This document shows positions 51,562 through 61,946 of a DNA stretch of 64,000 bases, in pieces. A program made the position numbers and the translations under genes. The notes below the pieces were generated by a model. The model saw nothing but the letters and a program-made list of their open reading frames with translations. It did no database searches and was not told the origin of the DNA. The first letter of the stretch is position 1, and every line of letters starts with the position of its first letter. This DNA is from Streptomyces sp. NBC_00457. GTDB taxonomy: Bacteria; Actinomycetota; Actinomycetes; Streptomycetales; Streptomycetaceae. The stretch lies in assembly GCF_036014015.1 (NCBI RefSeq), contig NZ_CP107905.1, forward strand, positions 3,410,001 through 3,474,000. The letters are read 5' to 3'.

Positions 51562-52710
51562 TCAGGCAGACCCGACGAACAGCACCATCAGCAGCCACAC
51601 CACCGGAGCCGTCGGCAGCAGCGAATCCAGCCGGTCCATGATGCCGCCATGGCCGGGCAGCAGCGTGCCCATGTCCTTGATGCCAAGGTCCCGCTTGATC
51701 ATGGACTCGCCGAGGTCGCCGAGCGTGGCGCTGGCCGCGACGGCGAGGCCCAGCAGCAGGCCCTGCCACCAGGTGCCGTCGTCGATCAGGAACTCCATGC
51801 ACAGCGCGCCCGCCGCCATGGCGAAGGCGACCGCGCCGAGCAGGCCCTCGCGGGTCTTGCCGGGGCTGATGCGCGGGGCGAGCTTGTGCCTGCCGAAGCG
51901 CCAGCCGACGGCGTACGCGCCCGTGTCGCTGACGACGGCCAGCAGCAGGAACGTCAGCACCCGCCGCGCACCGTCGTCCGCGGTGAGCATCATGGCCACG
52001 AACGTGGCGAGGAACGGGATGTAGAAGGCCGCGAAGACGCCCGCCGTGACGTCCTTGAGGTAGCCCTCGGGCGGTTCCGTCATCCTCCAGACCAGCACCG
52101 CCAGCGCGGTGAGCGCCATCGCCACCCACGCGCCCTCGGCACCGCGGACGTACCCGGCGACGACCATCGCCGCACCGCCGACCGCGAGCGGCACGAGGGG
52201 CGCCTTGATGGCCTTGCGCTCCTGCAGCCGGGACGTCAGCTCCCAGAGGCCCACCACGACGGCGACCGCAATCACACCGACGAACACGGCCTTGACGACG
52301 AACAGCGACGCGATGATCACCGCACCGAGCCCGACCCCGACCCCTATGGCCGCACCCAGGTCCCTGCCCGCGCTCTTCTTCTGCGGTGCGGGCGCCGGCT
52401 GCGGGGCGTCGGGCATGGGCTCCGGATTCTGCTGCGCCGCCCGGTAGGACGTCCCGTCGGGCGTCCCATAGGACGACGTCTGCGGCGTGTCGTCGCGGAA
52501 CAAGGGGCCGCCCAGCCGAGCGGCCCCCCGGTCGTCATCCTGGTCTCCGCCATACGCGGGTACCTCGGGCACGATGGGCATGGGGCGAGTCTGCTGCGCG
52601 TTGTGCGCATCGTACGCGGGACCCGCCGGGGCAGCCCCCGGGACAGGCCCGCGGTCGGACGGCACCCAGTACCCGGCTTGTGGTGGCGCCCCCCAGGAAG
52701 AGTCGTTCAT
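51562..52710 (-). CDS. cdsA: Phosphatidate cytidylyltransferase, 382 aa
   Basis: Makes CDP-diacylglycerol from phosphatidic acid and CTP for phospholipid synthesis. The first ~90 residues are Pro/Gln-rich and disordered, as in other actinomycete CdsA. Eight or so hydrophobic helices follow. The family signature DLGIKDMGTLLPGHGGIMDR, with catalytic Asp residues, is near the C-terminus. Its ATG overlaps the frr stop by one base (TGATG), so the two are co-translated. Confidence 0.93.
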   Translation of the reverse strand: MNDSSWGAPPQAGYWVPSDRGPVPGAAPAGPAYDAHNAQQTRPMPIVPEVPAYGGDQDDDRGAARLGGPLFRDDTPQTSSYGTPDGTSYRAAQQNPEPMPDAPQPAPAPQKKSAGRDLGAAIGVGVGLGAVIIASLFVVKAVFVGVIAVAVVVGLWELTSRLQERKAIKAPLVPLAVGGAAMVVAGYVRGAEGAWVAMALTALAVLVWRMTEPPEGYLKDVTAGVFAAFYIPFLATFVAMMLTADDGARRVLTFLLLAVVSDTGAYAVGWRFGRHKLAPRISPGKTREGLLGAVAFAMAAGALCMEFLIDDGTWWQGLLLGLAVAASATLGDLGESMIKRDLGIKDMGTLLPGHGGIMDRLDSLLPTAPVVWLLMVLFVGSA

Positions 52711-53267
52711 CAGACCTCGAGCAGCTCCGCTTCCTTGTGCTTGAGAAGCTCGTCCACCTGTGCGACGTACTTGTGGGTGGTGTCGTCGAGCTCCTTCTCC
52801 GCACGGCGGCCCTCGTCCTCGCCGATGTCGCCGTCCTTGATCGCCTTGTCGACGGCGTCCTTGGCCTTGCGGCGGACGGAGCGGATGGACACCCGCGCGT
52901 CCTCGGCCTTGGACTTGGCGACCTTGATGTAGTCGCGGCGGCGCTCCTCGGTGAGCTCGGGGAACACCACTCGGATGATGTTGCCGTCGTTGCTCGGGTT
53001 GACGCCCAGATCGGAGTCGCGGATCGCCTGCTCGATGTTGCGCAGCGCGCTCTTGTCGAACGGGGTCACCACCGCCATACGCGGCTCCGGCACGGAGAAC
53101 GAAGCCAGCTGGTTGATCGGCGTCGGCGCCCCGTAGTAGTCGGCCACGATCTTGTTGAACATCGCCGGGTGCGCACGGCCGGTGCGGATCGCGGCGAAGT
53201 CCTCCTTGGCGACCACGACGGCCTTCTCCATCTTCTCCTCGGCCTCGAGGAGGGTCTCTTCGATCAC
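52710..53267 (-). CDS. frr: Ribosome recycling factor, 185 aa
   Basis: A two-domain RRF that splits post-termination ribosomes with EF-G. Visible are [37 protein letters not shown] and [21 protein letters not shown]. Length equals the family norm. Two consecutive GTG codons could start it; 53267 has AGGAG at better spacing than 53270. It stands in the conserved pyrH-frr-cdsA order. Confidence 0.95.
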   Translation of the reverse strand: MIEETLLEAEEKMEKAVVVAKEDFAAIRTGRAHPAMFNKIVADYYGAPTPINQLASFSVPEPRMAVVTPFDKSALRNIEQAIRDSDLGVNPSNDGNIIRVVFPELTEERRRDYIKVAKSKAEDARVSIRSVRRKAKDAVDKAIKDGDIGEDEGRRAEKELDDTTHKYVAQVDELLKHKEAELLEV

Positions 53268-53397
53268 CACTTGCTCCTGCGTGTCTTGAGTAGGCCCGGC
53301 TGCGGTTCCTTGCGGGGGGCGGCGGCCGGCTGCGTCGCGTCTTCCTTCTGCACGTTTCCCGACCGGCAGAACATTGTCCATCCCCCGGTCAGGGTCA

Positions 53398-54156
53398 TCA
53401 GCCCTGGCTGTCTTGGTCACCCACAAGCGTGCCGATCTTCTCACCCTTGACGGCGCGCGCGATATTGCCCTCGGCCAGAAGCTCGAAGACGAGGATCGGC
53501 AGCTTGTTGTCGCGGCACAGGGTGATGGCGGTCATGTCGGCGACCTTGAGGTCGCGGGTGATGACCTCGCCGTAGCCGAGGGAGTCGAAGCGCACGGCGT
53601 CCGGGTTGGTCTTCGGGTCGGAGTCGTAGACCCCGTCCACGCCGTTCTTGCCCATCAGCAGCGCCTCGGCGTCGATCTCCAGGGCGCGCTGGGCTGCGGT
53701 GGTGTCGGTGGAGAAGTACGGCATGCCCATACCGGCGCCGAAGATGACCACGCGGCCCTTCTCCAGGTGCCGTACGGCCCGCAGCGGGATGTACGGCTCG
53801 GCGACCTGCCCCATGGTGATGGCGGTCTGCACCCGGCTGTCGATGCCCTCCTTCTCCAGGAAGTCCTGGAGGGCGAGGCAGTTCATCACCGTGCCGAGCA
53901 TGCCCATGTAGTCGGAGCGGGCCCGGTCCATGCCGCGCTGCTGCAGTTCGGCGCCACGGAAGAAGTTGCCGCCGCCGATGACGACCGCGATCTGCGCCCC
54001 GTCGCGCACGACGGCCGCGACCTCGCGGGCGATCTTGTGCACCACGTCAGGGTCGACGCCCAGGCCCCCGCCGCCGGAGAACGCCTCTCCGGACAGCTTC
54101 AGCATGAACCGGCCGCGTACTTTGCCGTCGTCGCTCTTCTGGGGCTTGGTGGTCAT
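53398..54156 (-). CDS. pyrH: UMP kinase, 252 aa
   Basis: An amino-acid-kinase-fold hexameric enzyme phosphorylating UMP to [13 protein letters not shown] at the N-terminus, [28 protein letters not shown] and the [15 protein letters not shown] nucleotide loop identify it. It lies between tsf and frr. A 12-bp hairpin separates it from tsf, so readthrough or a separate promoter probably sets its level. Confidence 0.95.
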   Translation of the reverse strand: MTTKPQKSDDGKVRGRFMLKLSGEAFSGGGGLGVDPDVVHKIAREVAAVVRDGAQIAVVIGGGNFFRGAELQQRGMDRARSDYMGMLGTVMNCLALQDFLEKEGIDSRVQTAITMGQVAEPYIPLRAVRHLEKGRVVIFGAGMGMPYFSTDTTAAQRALEIDAEALLMGKNGVDGVYDSDPKTNPDAVRFDSLGYGEVITRDLKVADMTAITLCRDNKLPILVFELLAEGNIARAVKGEKIGTLVGDQDSQG

Positions 54157-54193
54157 GGAGATTTCGCCTCTTCACGTGTCGCACATACGAAGA

Positions 54194-54239
54194 AGGCCAT
54201 TGCCGATGGGGTGGGTGCTCCCATGTGCGGCAATGGCCT
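54194..54239. terminator. Hairpin between tsf and pyrH
   Basis: AGGCCATTGCCG (54194-54205) pairs with CGGCAATGGCCT (54228-54239), 12 perfect base pairs. It is a terminator or attenuator after tsf. Confidence 0.7.
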
Positions 54240-54342
54240 CCTCGTCAGATCTGCTGTCGTCCGCCACGCACGCGTGCGCGACGTCGTCCGCGGACGACTG
54301 CTGTCGACCCTATCGGGGTCGCGCGTCGATCGCGGTACGGAC

Positions 54343-55179
54343 TCAGATGCCGACCTTGATGCGCGAGAAGCGCTTCAGGGTGACACCGGCCTCGTCCAGG
54401 ATCTTCTGGACGGACTTCTTGTTGTCGAGCGCGTACGGCTGGCCCAGCAGCGTGGCGTCCTTGAAGAAGCCGTTGAGGCGACCCTCGACGATCTTCGGCA
54501 GGGCGGCCTCGGGCTTGCCCTCGGCGCGGGTGGTCTCCTCGGCGACACGGCGCTCGGACTCGACGACCTCGGCCGGGACGTCCTCCTTGGAGAGGTACTT
54601 CGGCGCGAAGGCGGCGATGTGCTGGGCGACGCCCTTGGCGACCTCGGCGTTCGGCTTGTCGAGCTCGACGAGGACACCGATCTGCGGCGGCAGGTCGGGC
54701 ATCGTGCGGTGCATGTACGCCGTCACGAAGCCGTCGCCGAACTGCGCGAAGCGGTCCAGGACGATCTTCTCGCCCAGGTTGGCGTTGGCCTCGTCGACGA
54801 ACGCCTGAACGGTCTTGCCGGGCTCGATCTCGGAGGCGAGCAGCGCCTCGAGGTCGGCCGGAGCGGTCTTGGCGACGTGCTCGGCGATGGCGTTGGCGGC
54901 GGCCTGGAACTTCTCACCCTTGGCGACGAAGTCCGTCTCGCACTTCAGCTCGACCAGGACACCGGAGGAGTTGTCGTCGGCGATGACGGAGACCACGGCG
55001 CCGTTCTCGGCGGAGCGGCCCTCGCGCTTGGCGACGCCCTTCTGGCCCTTGATACGGAGCGCCTCGACGGCCTTCTCGACGTTGCCATCGGCCTCGTCCA
55101 GCGCCTTCTTGCAGTCCATCATGCCGGCGCCGGTGAGCTCACGGAGCTTCTTGACGTCGGCGGCGGTGTAGTTCGCCAT
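54343..55179 (-). CDS. tsf: Elongation factor Ts, 278 aa
   Basis: A guanine nucleotide exchange factor for EF-Tu. The N-terminal UBA-like domain (YTAADVKKLRELTGAGMMDCKKAL) and the second signature ELKCETDFVAKGEKFQ are both clear. Length is typical for actinobacteria. It follows rpsB with a hairpin-rich 195-bp gap, the usual arrangement. Confidence 0.96.
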   Translation of the reverse strand: MANYTAADVKKLRELTGAGMMDCKKALDEADGNVEKAVEALRIKGQKGVAKREGRSAENGAVVSVIADDNSSGVLVELKCETDFVAKGEKFQAAANAIAEHVAKTAPADLEALLASEIEPGKTVQAFVDEANANLGEKIVLDRFAQFGDGFVTAYMHRTMPDLPPQIGVLVELDKPNAEVAKGVAQHIAAFAPKYLSKEDVPAEVVESERRVAEETTRAEGKPEAALPKIVEGRLNGFFKDATLLGQPYALDNKKSVQKILDEAGVTLKRFSRIKVGI

Positions 55180-55269
55180 GATCTGTGAATCTCTTCTCGG
55201 AGTTCGAAGTCTCGAAGTCGGCGGCGGCCGCGGCTTGAGCGGCGTACGCCGAAGATCTACGGGCTACGA

Positions 55270-55340
55270 AGATCTGCGGACTCCGCAGATCTAGAGGCTG
55301 CGGGTGAACGGCGGGTGGCGTGGTCGACGCCACCCGCCGT
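55270..55340. terminator. Two hairpins between rpsB and tsf
   Basis: The first, 55308-55340, has arms ACGGCGGGTGGCGT and complement around 5 nt. The second, 55270-55292, has 10-bp arms (AGATCTGCGG and complement) around 3 nt. They lie just after rpsB on the - strand and may lower tsf transcription relative to rpsB. Confidence 0.7.
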
Positions 55341-55374
55341 CACTTTCAGCCATACGGCCCTACGACCCAGAGGG

Positions 55375-56334
55375 TCAGGCCTGCTCGCCCTCGGCGGCCG
55401 GAGCAGCCTCGGCAACCTCGGCGGCGGGAGCCTCAGCGGCAGGGGCCTCGGTCTCGGCGGCGGGAGCCTCAGCAGCGGGCGCCTCGGCCTCGGCGGCGGG
55501 AGCCTCGGCAGCCGGCGCCTCAGCAGCGGCCTCGGCGGCCGGAGCGGCCTCCTCGGCCTTCTTCTCACCCTCGAGCAGGTCGCGCTCCCACTCGGCGAGC
55601 GGCTCACTCGCGGCCTTCTCGCCCTTGCCCTCCGTCGCCACGCCGGAACGGGCGATGAGGCCCTCGGCGACGGCGTCGGCGATCACACGGGTGAGCAGGG
55701 TGACGGAGCGGATCGCGTCGTCGTTGCCCGGGATCTTGTAGTCGACCTCGTCGGGGTCGCAGTTGGTGTCGAGGATGGCGACAACCGGAATGTTGAGCTT
55801 CCGGGCCTCGCCGACCGCGATGTGCTCCTTCTTGGTGTCCACGATCCAGACGGCGCTGGGCACCTTCTGCATCTCGCGGATACCACCGAGGGTCTTCTCC
55901 AGCTTGGCCTTCTCGCGCGAGAGCACGAGAAGCTCCTTCTTGGTCAGACCCGAGGCCGCGACGTCCTCGAAGTCGATCTGCTCGAGCTCCTTGAGGCGCT
56001 GCAGACGCTTGTAGACGGTCGAGAAGTTGGTGAGCATGCCGCCCAGCCAGCGCTGGTTGACGTAGGGCATGCCGACGCGGGTGGCCTGCTCGGCGATGGC
56101 CTCCTGCGCCTGCTTCTTCGTACCGACGAACATGACCGTGCCGCCGTGGGCGACGGTCTCCTTGACGAACTCGTAGGCGCGGTCGATGTACGACAGCGAC
56201 TGGAGCAGGTCGATGATGTAGATGCCGTTGCGCTCCGTGAAGATGAATCGCTTCATCTTCGGGTTCCAACGACGGGTCTGGTGACCGAAGTGGACGCCGC
56301 TTTCCAGCAGCTCCCGCATCGTGACGACGGCCAT
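55375..56334 (-). CDS. rpsB: 30S ribosomal protein S2 with a long Ala/Glu/Pro tail, 319 aa
   Basis: The S2 core spans residues 1-235 ([20 protein letters not shown], then [24 protein letters not shown] and [18 protein letters not shown]). About 65 further residues consist of repeated [17 protein letters not shown] units, a low-complexity acidic tail seen in streptomycete S2 proteins. AAGGAG precedes the ATG at 56334. It heads the rpsB-tsf-pyrH-frr-cdsA series. Confidence 0.96.
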   Translation of the reverse strand: MAVVTMRELLESGVHFGHQTRRWNPKMKRFIFTERNGIYIIDLLQSLSYIDRAYEFVKETVAHGGTVMFVGTKKQAQEAIAEQATRVGMPYVNQRWLGGMLTNFSTVYKRLQRLKELEQIDFEDVAASGLTKKELLVLSREKAKLEKTLGGIREMQKVPSAVWIVDTKKEHIAVGEARKLNIPVVAILDTNCDPDEVDYKIPGNDDAIRSVTLLTRVIADAVAEGLIARSGVATEGKGEKAASEPLAEWERDLLEGEKKAEEAAPAAEAAAEAPAAEAPAAEAEAPAAEAPAAETEAPAAEAPAAEVAEAAPAAEGEQA

Positions 56335-56608
56335 GGCCGTTCTCCTTGAGTTTCTCGGTTGTGCCGCGGGTGCCGGATCAGCACTCGCGCCTGACGCCCA
56401 CATGCGCCGTGCCACGAAGGACCGAGGAGCGCTGACACAGGGACCGTTTCCGGTCGCTGTGTCGGGGCGTGCGAAGTCGACCCGGTGACCCGGATCGCCA
56501 GAAGAAGTGTACGGGACCCGCGAGGTACCGGGTGACGCCGCTGTCCACAACCCGGGAGTAGTCCACAGGTCCCGGCCATGATCGGCCGCTGTGCGGGACC
56601 GTTCCCCC

Positions 56609-57214
56609 ATGTCACCTGCGCAAGCGAAACGATCTGCGGTCACCTGGGCGGGCCTCCTGCTCGTCCTGACCCTCGCGGCCCTCGTGCCCGTCGCATGGGC
56701 CGAAACCCCGGCCGCCGTGCCCGCGGCACCTCCGGCTCCCGACCACCCGGTCCCGGCCATCGCCCGCACCTGGCCGGTGGGGGTACGCCCTTCGGTGGTA
56801 CGAGGCTGGGAGCCTCCGGCGACGACATACGGCCGCGGCCACCGCGGCGTCGACCTCACGGCCACCCCCGGCACACCCGTGCGAGCGGTGGCACCGGGCC
56901 GGGTGTCCTTCGCGGGCCGAGTGGCCGGAAAGGGCGTCATCTCGGTGGAACTGACAGAAACGGGCGCCCCACCCCTGCGAACGACCTACGAACCGGTGAC
57001 CCCTTCACTGAAGAAGGGCGACGAGGTGGAGGCAGGCGAGGTGGTGGGGACAGTGGAGACGGGCGGCTCACACTGCACGACGAGATGCATCCACTGGGGC
57101 CTGCTCAGGGGCGAGACGTACCTGAACCCACTGAAGCTACTGCCGCCGTGGCTCCTGCACAGGGGCCCATCAAGGCTTCTACCGGTCCTGGACGCACCTC
57201 CACCTGTGCACTAG
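56609..57214 (+). CDS. M23-family (LytM-like) peptidase, secreted, 201 aa
   Basis: A signal peptide or membrane anchor ([22 protein letters not shown]) precedes a compact M23 domain. [21 protein letters not shown] holds the first zinc His and Asp, and [19 protein letters not shown] the last His. M23 enzymes cut peptidoglycan cross-bridges. It is divergent from rpsB, its usual Streptomyces neighbour. ATG 56609 was chosen over GTG 56591. Confidence 0.87.
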   Translation: MSPAQAKRSAVTWAGLLLVLTLAALVPVAWAETPAAVPAAPPAPDHPVPAIARTWPVGVRPSVVRGWEPPATTYGRGHRGVDLTATPGTPVRAVAPGRVSFAGRVAGKGVISVELTETGAPPLRTTYEPVTPSLKKGDEVEAGEVVGTVETGGSHCTTRCIHWGLLRGETYLNPLKLLPPWLLHRGPSRLLPVLDAPPPVH

Positions 57215-57395
57215 CTGCGGGCATTCGTGCCGCGTGGGCGGCGCCCACCCAGCAGGCGAGGAGTGATGCCGTCAGCCTGCGGGCAGTCGTGCCGCCTGGG
57301 GCGATGGGGGTCCCCCCGCTCGAGCGAAGCCGAGAGTGGGGGAGGGTGGGCGCAGGCGGCACCCAGTCAGCGCCGGGCTGCGCGACGCACCCCAC
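57212..57395. repeat. Dispersed Streptomyces repeat, two nested copies
   Basis: A first partial copy begins at the M23 stop (CTAGCTGCGGGCATTCGTGC). A second, complete long-form copy begins at CTGCGGGCAGTCGTGCCGCC near 57277 and contains the core shared with 41428-41541. It ends GTCAGCGCCGGGCTGCGCGAC. One copy seems to have landed in another. Confidence 0.75.
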
Positions 57396-57407
57396 AGCAA
57401 CCCCCAC

Positions 57408-57998
57408 TCAGCCGCACACACCCCGCAACGCCATAGCCACGGCCGCATCCGTAATCGCCGAAGGCTCCTCCGCGGCCCCCAGCTCAATCCGCCGCACAGC
57501 CGCATCCACCACACCCTGCAGCAACATCGCAGCAAGCCGAGGCTCCGCGTGCCCCAACTCCCCCAACGCCTCGACGATCATCGCGACCAGCCCCCCATGC
57601 GCGGCCCGGATCTTCTCCCGGGCCCCCGCATCCAGCTCACTCGCGGAGATCGCGACCACGGCACGGTGCCGCCGGTCCCCGACCAGCGCCAGCTGCTGCC
57701 GCACATACGCCTCGACCTTGCCCTCGGGCGTACCGGCCCGCTCCATGGCCGCCGACACCTCCGCCGCCCACACGGGAAAGTCGACCTCGCACAGCTCCTC
57801 GACCACGGCGGCCCGCGACCGGAAGTACTCGTACACGGACGACCGCGCAAGCCCCGTCCGCTCGGCGAGGGCCGGAAAGGTCAGCGCCTCCGTCCCACCC
57901 TCGGACAGCAAAGACCGAGCCGCGTCCAGCAGGGCGGCTCGCTGCATCGACCGGTGCTCGGCCACAGAGGCCGCTCGAATCCTTGGCACGTCAAACAC
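57408..57998 (-). CDS. TetR-family regulator, 196 aa
   Basis: A TetR helix-turn-helix is clear (ALLDAARSLLSEGGTEALTF, then LAERTGLARSSVYEYF). The C-terminal domain is of a general TetR type. It lies between a repeat element and whiG. No neighbour suggests a target; a GTG start at 57998 fits the domain start, with GTG 57989 possible. No palindrome was found in the short upstream gap. Confidence 0.84.
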   Translation of the reverse strand: MFDVPRIRAASVAEHRSMQRAALLDAARSLLSEGGTEALTFPALAERTGLARSSVYEYFRSRAAVVEELCEVDFPVWAAEVSAAMERAGTPEGKVEAYVRQQLALVGDRRHRAVVAISASELDAGAREKIRAAHGGLVAMIVEALGELGHAEPRLAAMLLQGVVDAAVRRIELGAAEEPSAITDAAVAMALRGVCG

Positions 57999-58048
57999 TG
58001 TACGGACGCACCGCCCGCGAGGGGAGTCACTCCCGCCCGCTCCCCCGC

Positions 58049-58891
58049 TCAGCGGCCGAAACTCGCCAGCTTCGCCCGCAGCTGGAGCACGGACTTGGTG
58101 TGGATCTGGCTGACCCGGCTCTCGGTCACCCCCAACACGTTCCCGATCTCGGCGAGCGTGAGGCCCTCGTAGTAGTACAGCGTGACCACGGTCTTCTCCC
58201 GCTCGGGCAACGTGTTGATCGCCCGCGCCAGGAACCGCCTCAGCTCCCGGTCCTCGGCCACCTCCACGGGGTTGTCCGCGGCGGTGTCCTCCAGCGTGTC
58301 CATGAGGCTCAGCCGGTCGCCTCCCTCACCCCCCACATGCAGCAGCTCCTCCAGCGCCACCACGTTGGCCAGCGACAACTGGCTGAAGACCGAGTGGAGT
58401 TCGTCCACCGCGATCCCCATCTCGGCGGCCACCTCCCCCTCCGACGGTGTCCGCCTGAGCTTCGCCTCCAGCGTCGCGTACGCCCGCTCCACGTTGCGCG
58501 CCTTCTGCCGCACCGACCGCGGAATCCAGTCCAGCGCCCGCAGCTCGTCGATCATCGCGCCCCGGATCCGGGTGATCGCGTACGTCTCGAACTTGATCTC
58601 CCGGTCGATGTCGAACTTCTCGATCGCGTCGATCAGCCCGAACACCCCGGAGGAGACGAAGTCCGCCTGCTCGACGTTGGGCGGCAGCCCCACGCTCACC
58701 CGGCCGGCGACGTACTTCACGAGCGGCGAGTAGTGCAGGATCAGCTGCTCGCGCAGCCGCTCGTCCCCCGTCGCCTTGTACGACCGCCACAACTCGTCGA
58801 GCGTCGAGGGAGCGGGCGGCCGCACGCTGCCACCGTCACGGGCGGCTGGGGGGATCGCCGCCCGGTCGGACCCGGAAGTGTGCTGGGGCAT
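58049..58891 (-). CDS. whiG: Sporulation RNA polymerase sigma factor WhiG, 280 aa
   Basis: A FliA/WhiG-type sigma factor. Region 2 has [33 protein letters not shown] and [22 protein letters not shown] split by DAIE. Region 4 has [21 protein letters not shown] and [18 protein letters not shown]. WhiG starts aerial hyphae sporulation in Streptomyces. The length and the neighbours (dprA and comM, then rpsB) match the conserved location. Confidence 0.95.
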   Translation of the reverse strand: MPQHTSGSDRAAIPPAARDGGSVRPPAPSTLDELWRSYKATGDERLREQLILHYSPLVKYVAGRVSVGLPPNVEQADFVSSGVFGLIDAIEKFDIDREIKFETYAITRIRGAMIDELRALDWIPRSVRQKARNVERAYATLEAKLRRTPSEGEVAAEMGIAVDELHSVFSQLSLANVVALEELLHVGGEGGDRLSLMDTLEDTAADNPVEVAEDRELRRFLARAINTLPEREKTVVTLYYYEGLTLAEIGNVLGVTESRVSQIHTKSVLQLRAKLASFGR

Positions 58892-59162
58892 TCGTTGCCT
58901 TGTGCCGTTCTGCCGTGAAGTGGGGGTGCCTGGGTGAGCTGTCGGTCTGATGTGGAGTTGCCGGTCTGCGCTTGGATCCTCGTGAGCGTAGCGTGACTGA
59001 AGTGTCGCAGTGCGCGAACGGCGAGCCGGAAGGCGTGCGCAGATACGTTCCGCTGGACGCACCGCCGGGTCACGATGATCGCTCTACGTGATCACCGGCG
59101 GGTGCCAACTGCGGGAAATCCCAAGGCCGTCGGGGTTCCCCCGGACGGCCGAACACGCTCGG

Positions 59163-60323
59163 TCAGCGGTCGTGCCGACCGTCACGGACGGAGATCATTG
59201 CCTGGCGTGTCAACTTCCAGCCATCGCCGTGTCGTTCGACGTAACCAAGTGCTCGGAGTTCGTACAGTCTCGCGATCGTGTCGTCCTCCGTCGTCTGCGC
59301 GCCGCGCGCGATCTCGTCCGCCGCCGCGGCACGGCGGGCGGGCAGGGCGGCCAGCACCCGGCGGGCGCCCGGTTCCAGCAGGTCCCGCGGCAGCACGGGA
59401 CCTCGCCGGTCCGGGGCCAGCTCGCCCATGTCACCGACCAGCTCCACGACATCCGCGGCGTCGGTGACCAGCACGGCGTCCGCGCGCAGAAGTTCGTGCA
59501 CCCCGGCCGAGAGTCCGCTGGTGGCCGGCCCGGGTACGCCCATCGTGAACCGCCCCAGCCGCTGCGCGGCCCGTGCCGTGACCAGCGATCCACTCCGATA
59601 GGCGGCCTCCACGACCACGGTGCCCCGGGTGAGCGCGGCGATCACTCTGTTCCGCAGCACGAATCTGCTCGGCGTCGGATGATCACCGGGCGGCAACTCG
59701 CCGATCACCAGCCCCTGTTCGGCGATCCGGGTGATCAACTCGGTGTGGCCGCGCGGGTAGGGCCGGTCGACTCCGCAGGCGAGTACGGCGACGGTGGCAC
59801 CGCCGGCGCCGAGGGCACCGCGGTGTGCGGCGCCGTCCACTCCGTAGGCCCCGCCGGACACGACCACCCATCCGCGCTCGGCCAGCCCGGCGGCGAGCGT
59901 GACGGCCATGTGCGCGCCGTACTCCGTGCAGGCCCGCGCGCCCACCACGGCGACCGACCTCAGCGCCCATATGCGCAGGCTGGGCCGCCCACGCACCCAC
60001 AGCCCCAGCGGCCGGACATCGCCCAGATCATCCAACTGCCCAGGCCACTCGGCATCCCCCGGCGACACGAACCGCACCCCGGCCTCCCGGGCTACGCCAA
60101 GATCCCGCCGAGGCTCGGCCGCCTGAGCCCTGGCCCGCAACCCGGCCCACCGCTTGTCGGTAACCCCGGCAAGCTGCGGCCCACCCTCCCGCAACACCCG
60201 CGCCACCTCCACGGCCCCCAACTCCCGCACCCACCGCCCACCGACCTCGTCGCCGGGCTCGATGACGCGACTGAGGAAGACACGGGCGAGCAGTTCGTCG
60301 GCCGGGTCGTCGCCACCGTTCAC
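59163..60323 (-). CDS. dprA: DNA-processing protein DprA, 386 aa
   Basis: The Rossmann-like DprA core is visible: RSVAVVGARACTEYG, VVVSGGAYGVDGAAHRGAL, VAVLACGVDRPYPRGH and VIGELPPGDHPTPSRF, closed by a winged-helix domain. DprA binds single-stranded DNA and loads RecA during uptake. The GTG start overlaps the comM stop by four bases (GTGA), so the two are co-translated. Confidence 0.92.
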   Translation of the reverse strand: MNGGDDPADELLARVFLSRVIEPGDEVGGRWVRELGAVEVARVLREGGPQLAGVTDKRWAGLRARAQAAEPRRDLGVAREAGVRFVSPGDAEWPGQLDDLGDVRPLGLWVRGRPSLRIWALRSVAVVGARACTEYGAHMAVTLAAGLAERGWVVVSGGAYGVDGAAHRGALGAGGATVAVLACGVDRPYPRGHTELITRIAEQGLVIGELPPGDHPTPSRFVLRNRVIAALTRGTVVVEAAYRSGSLVTARAAQRLGRFTMGVPGPATSGLSAGVHELLRADAVLVTDAADVVELVGDMGELAPDRRGPVLPRDLLEPGARRVLAALPARRAAAADEIARGAQTTEDDTIARLYELRALGYVERHGDGWKLTRQAMISVRDGRHDR

Positions 60324-61945
60324 GTCATGGCCCCGATGGCCATGGGCACGCCGCGGGGCACCCCGGTGCGCAGTTGCAGGGCCAGGGCGACGTCCGTCGC
60401 ATCGGGCCGGTCGTGGCCGAGGAGGTCGGCGACGGTCCAGGCGACGCGCAGCACACGGTCCAGTCCGCGAGCGGTGAGTACGCCCCGCTCGAGGTTCCGT
60501 TCCGCTTCGTCCATGGCGCCGCGGGCGGCGAACCATCGGCTGCGCAGCTCACGTCCGGGGACTTCGCTGTTGGTGCGCCATGGAGTGCCGGCCAGGCGGG
60601 CCGCCGCCCGCTCCCTGGCGCCGCGCACCCGGTCGGCGACCGTCGCAGTGGATTCGCCCCGGGCGCCGCGCTCGGTCAGCTGTGCCCTCGTGACGCGGTC
60701 CACCTCGACCCGGAGGTCCACCCGGTCCAGGAGGGGGCCGGACAGCCTGGCCTGGTAGCGGCGGATCGACGACGGCGGGCAGTCGCAGAAGTCGTCCTTC
60801 ACGGAGAAGCGCCCGCAGGGGCAGGGGTTGGCCGCGAGCACCATCTGGAACTTCGCCGGGAAGCGTACGACGCCGGCGCTGCGCGCGATCACGACGTGCC
60901 CCGCTTCCAGCGGCTGCCGCAGGCCGTCCAGGGCCTGACTGCTGAACTCGGGCGTCTCGTCCAAAAAGAGCACGCCCCGGTGGGAGAGCGACACCGCACC
61001 GGGCCGGGCAATGGAGGCGCCGCCACCGACGAGCGCCTGCATCGTCGCCGAGTGGTGCGGGGCGCAATACGGGGCGACGTCGATCAGGGGTTTGCCCGGC
61101 GGCAGCAGACCCGCCACCGAGTGCACCGCCGTGACCTCCAGCGACTCCTGCCGGCTGAGCGGGGGCAGGATGGCGGGCAGCCGCTCCGCGAGCATGGTCT
61201 TCCCCGCGCCGGGCGGCCCTTCGAGGAACAGGTGGTGGCCGCCCGCCGCGGCGACCTCCACTGCCGTACGCGCCGAGATCTGGCCGACGACATCGGCGAG
61301 GTCATGGCCGTGATCGGGCTGCGCGGTGCCCATGCTGTGCATGCCCGTGGCCGCACCTGTGCCGGGTACGCGCAGGCCGGCCAGGAGTGGGTCGGGGCGG
61401 CCTTGTTCCTCCGGTTCCTCCTCCGGCACGGGCTCGTCGGCGAGAACGGCGATCAACTGGCGCAGGCTGCGCACACCCAGTACGGACACGCCGGGCACCA
61501 AGGTGGCCTCGGCGGCGGCGCACTCGGGCACGACCACCTGCTCATAGCCCGCGTCGGCCGCGGCCAGTACGGCGGGCAGGATGCCCCGCACCGGGCGCAC
61601 CCTGCCGTCCAGCCCCAGCTCCCCGATCATCACGATGTCGGCGAGCACTCGTGGATCGATCCGTTCGGCGGCGCCGAGAACGGCACATGCGACGGCCAGA
61701 TCGAAGCCGCTGCCCGCCTTCGGCACCGACGCCGGGCTGAGCCCCACCGTCAGCTTCTTGGCGGGCCACTCCGCTCCCGAATTCACCACCGCAGCCCGAA
61801 CCCGATCCCGACTCTCCGTCAGGCTCTTGTCCGGCAACCCCACCAGCGTGAACGCGGCGACCCCGGGTTCCAGGTCGGCCTGGACCTCGACGACGACGCC
61901 CTCGACGCCGACCAGTGCCACCGAGCACGTACGAGCGAACCCCAT
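60320..61945 (-). CDS. comM: YifB/ComM-family Mg-chelatase-like AAA+ ATPase, 541 aa
   Basis: An N-terminal Lon-like domain (VEVQADLEPGVAAFTLVGLPDKS) is followed by the AAA+ domain with Walker A GPPGAGKTMLAERLP and a Walker B in FLDETPEF. The C-terminal Mg_chelatase part follows, with Cys-rich ANPCPCGRF. ComM acts as a helicase in branch migration during transformation. It lies between the YraN and dprA genes, the usual order. Confidence 0.92.
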   Translation of the reverse strand: MGFARTCSVALVGVEGVVVEVQADLEPGVAAFTLVGLPDKSLTESRDRVRAAVVNSGAEWPAKKLTVGLSPASVPKAGSGFDLAVACAVLGAAERIDPRVLADIVMIGELGLDGRVRPVRGILPAVLAAADAGYEQVVVPECAAAEATLVPGVSVLGVRSLRQLIAVLADEPVPEEEPEEQGRPDPLLAGLRVPGTGAATGMHSMGTAQPDHGHDLADVVGQISARTAVEVAAAGGHHLFLEGPPGAGKTMLAERLPAILPPLSRQESLEVTAVHSVAGLLPPGKPLIDVAPYCAPHHSATMQALVGGGASIARPGAVSLSHRGVLFLDETPEFSSQALDGLRQPLEAGHVVIARSAGVVRFPAKFQMVLAANPCPCGRFSVKDDFCDCPPSSIRRYQARLSGPLLDRVDLRVEVDRVTRAQLTERGARGESTATVADRVRGARERAAARLAGTPWRTNSEVPGRELRSRWFAARGAMDEAERNLERGVLTARGLDRVLRVAWTVADLLGHDRPDATDVALALQLRTGVPRGVPMAIGAMT

Positions 61946-61946
61946 G

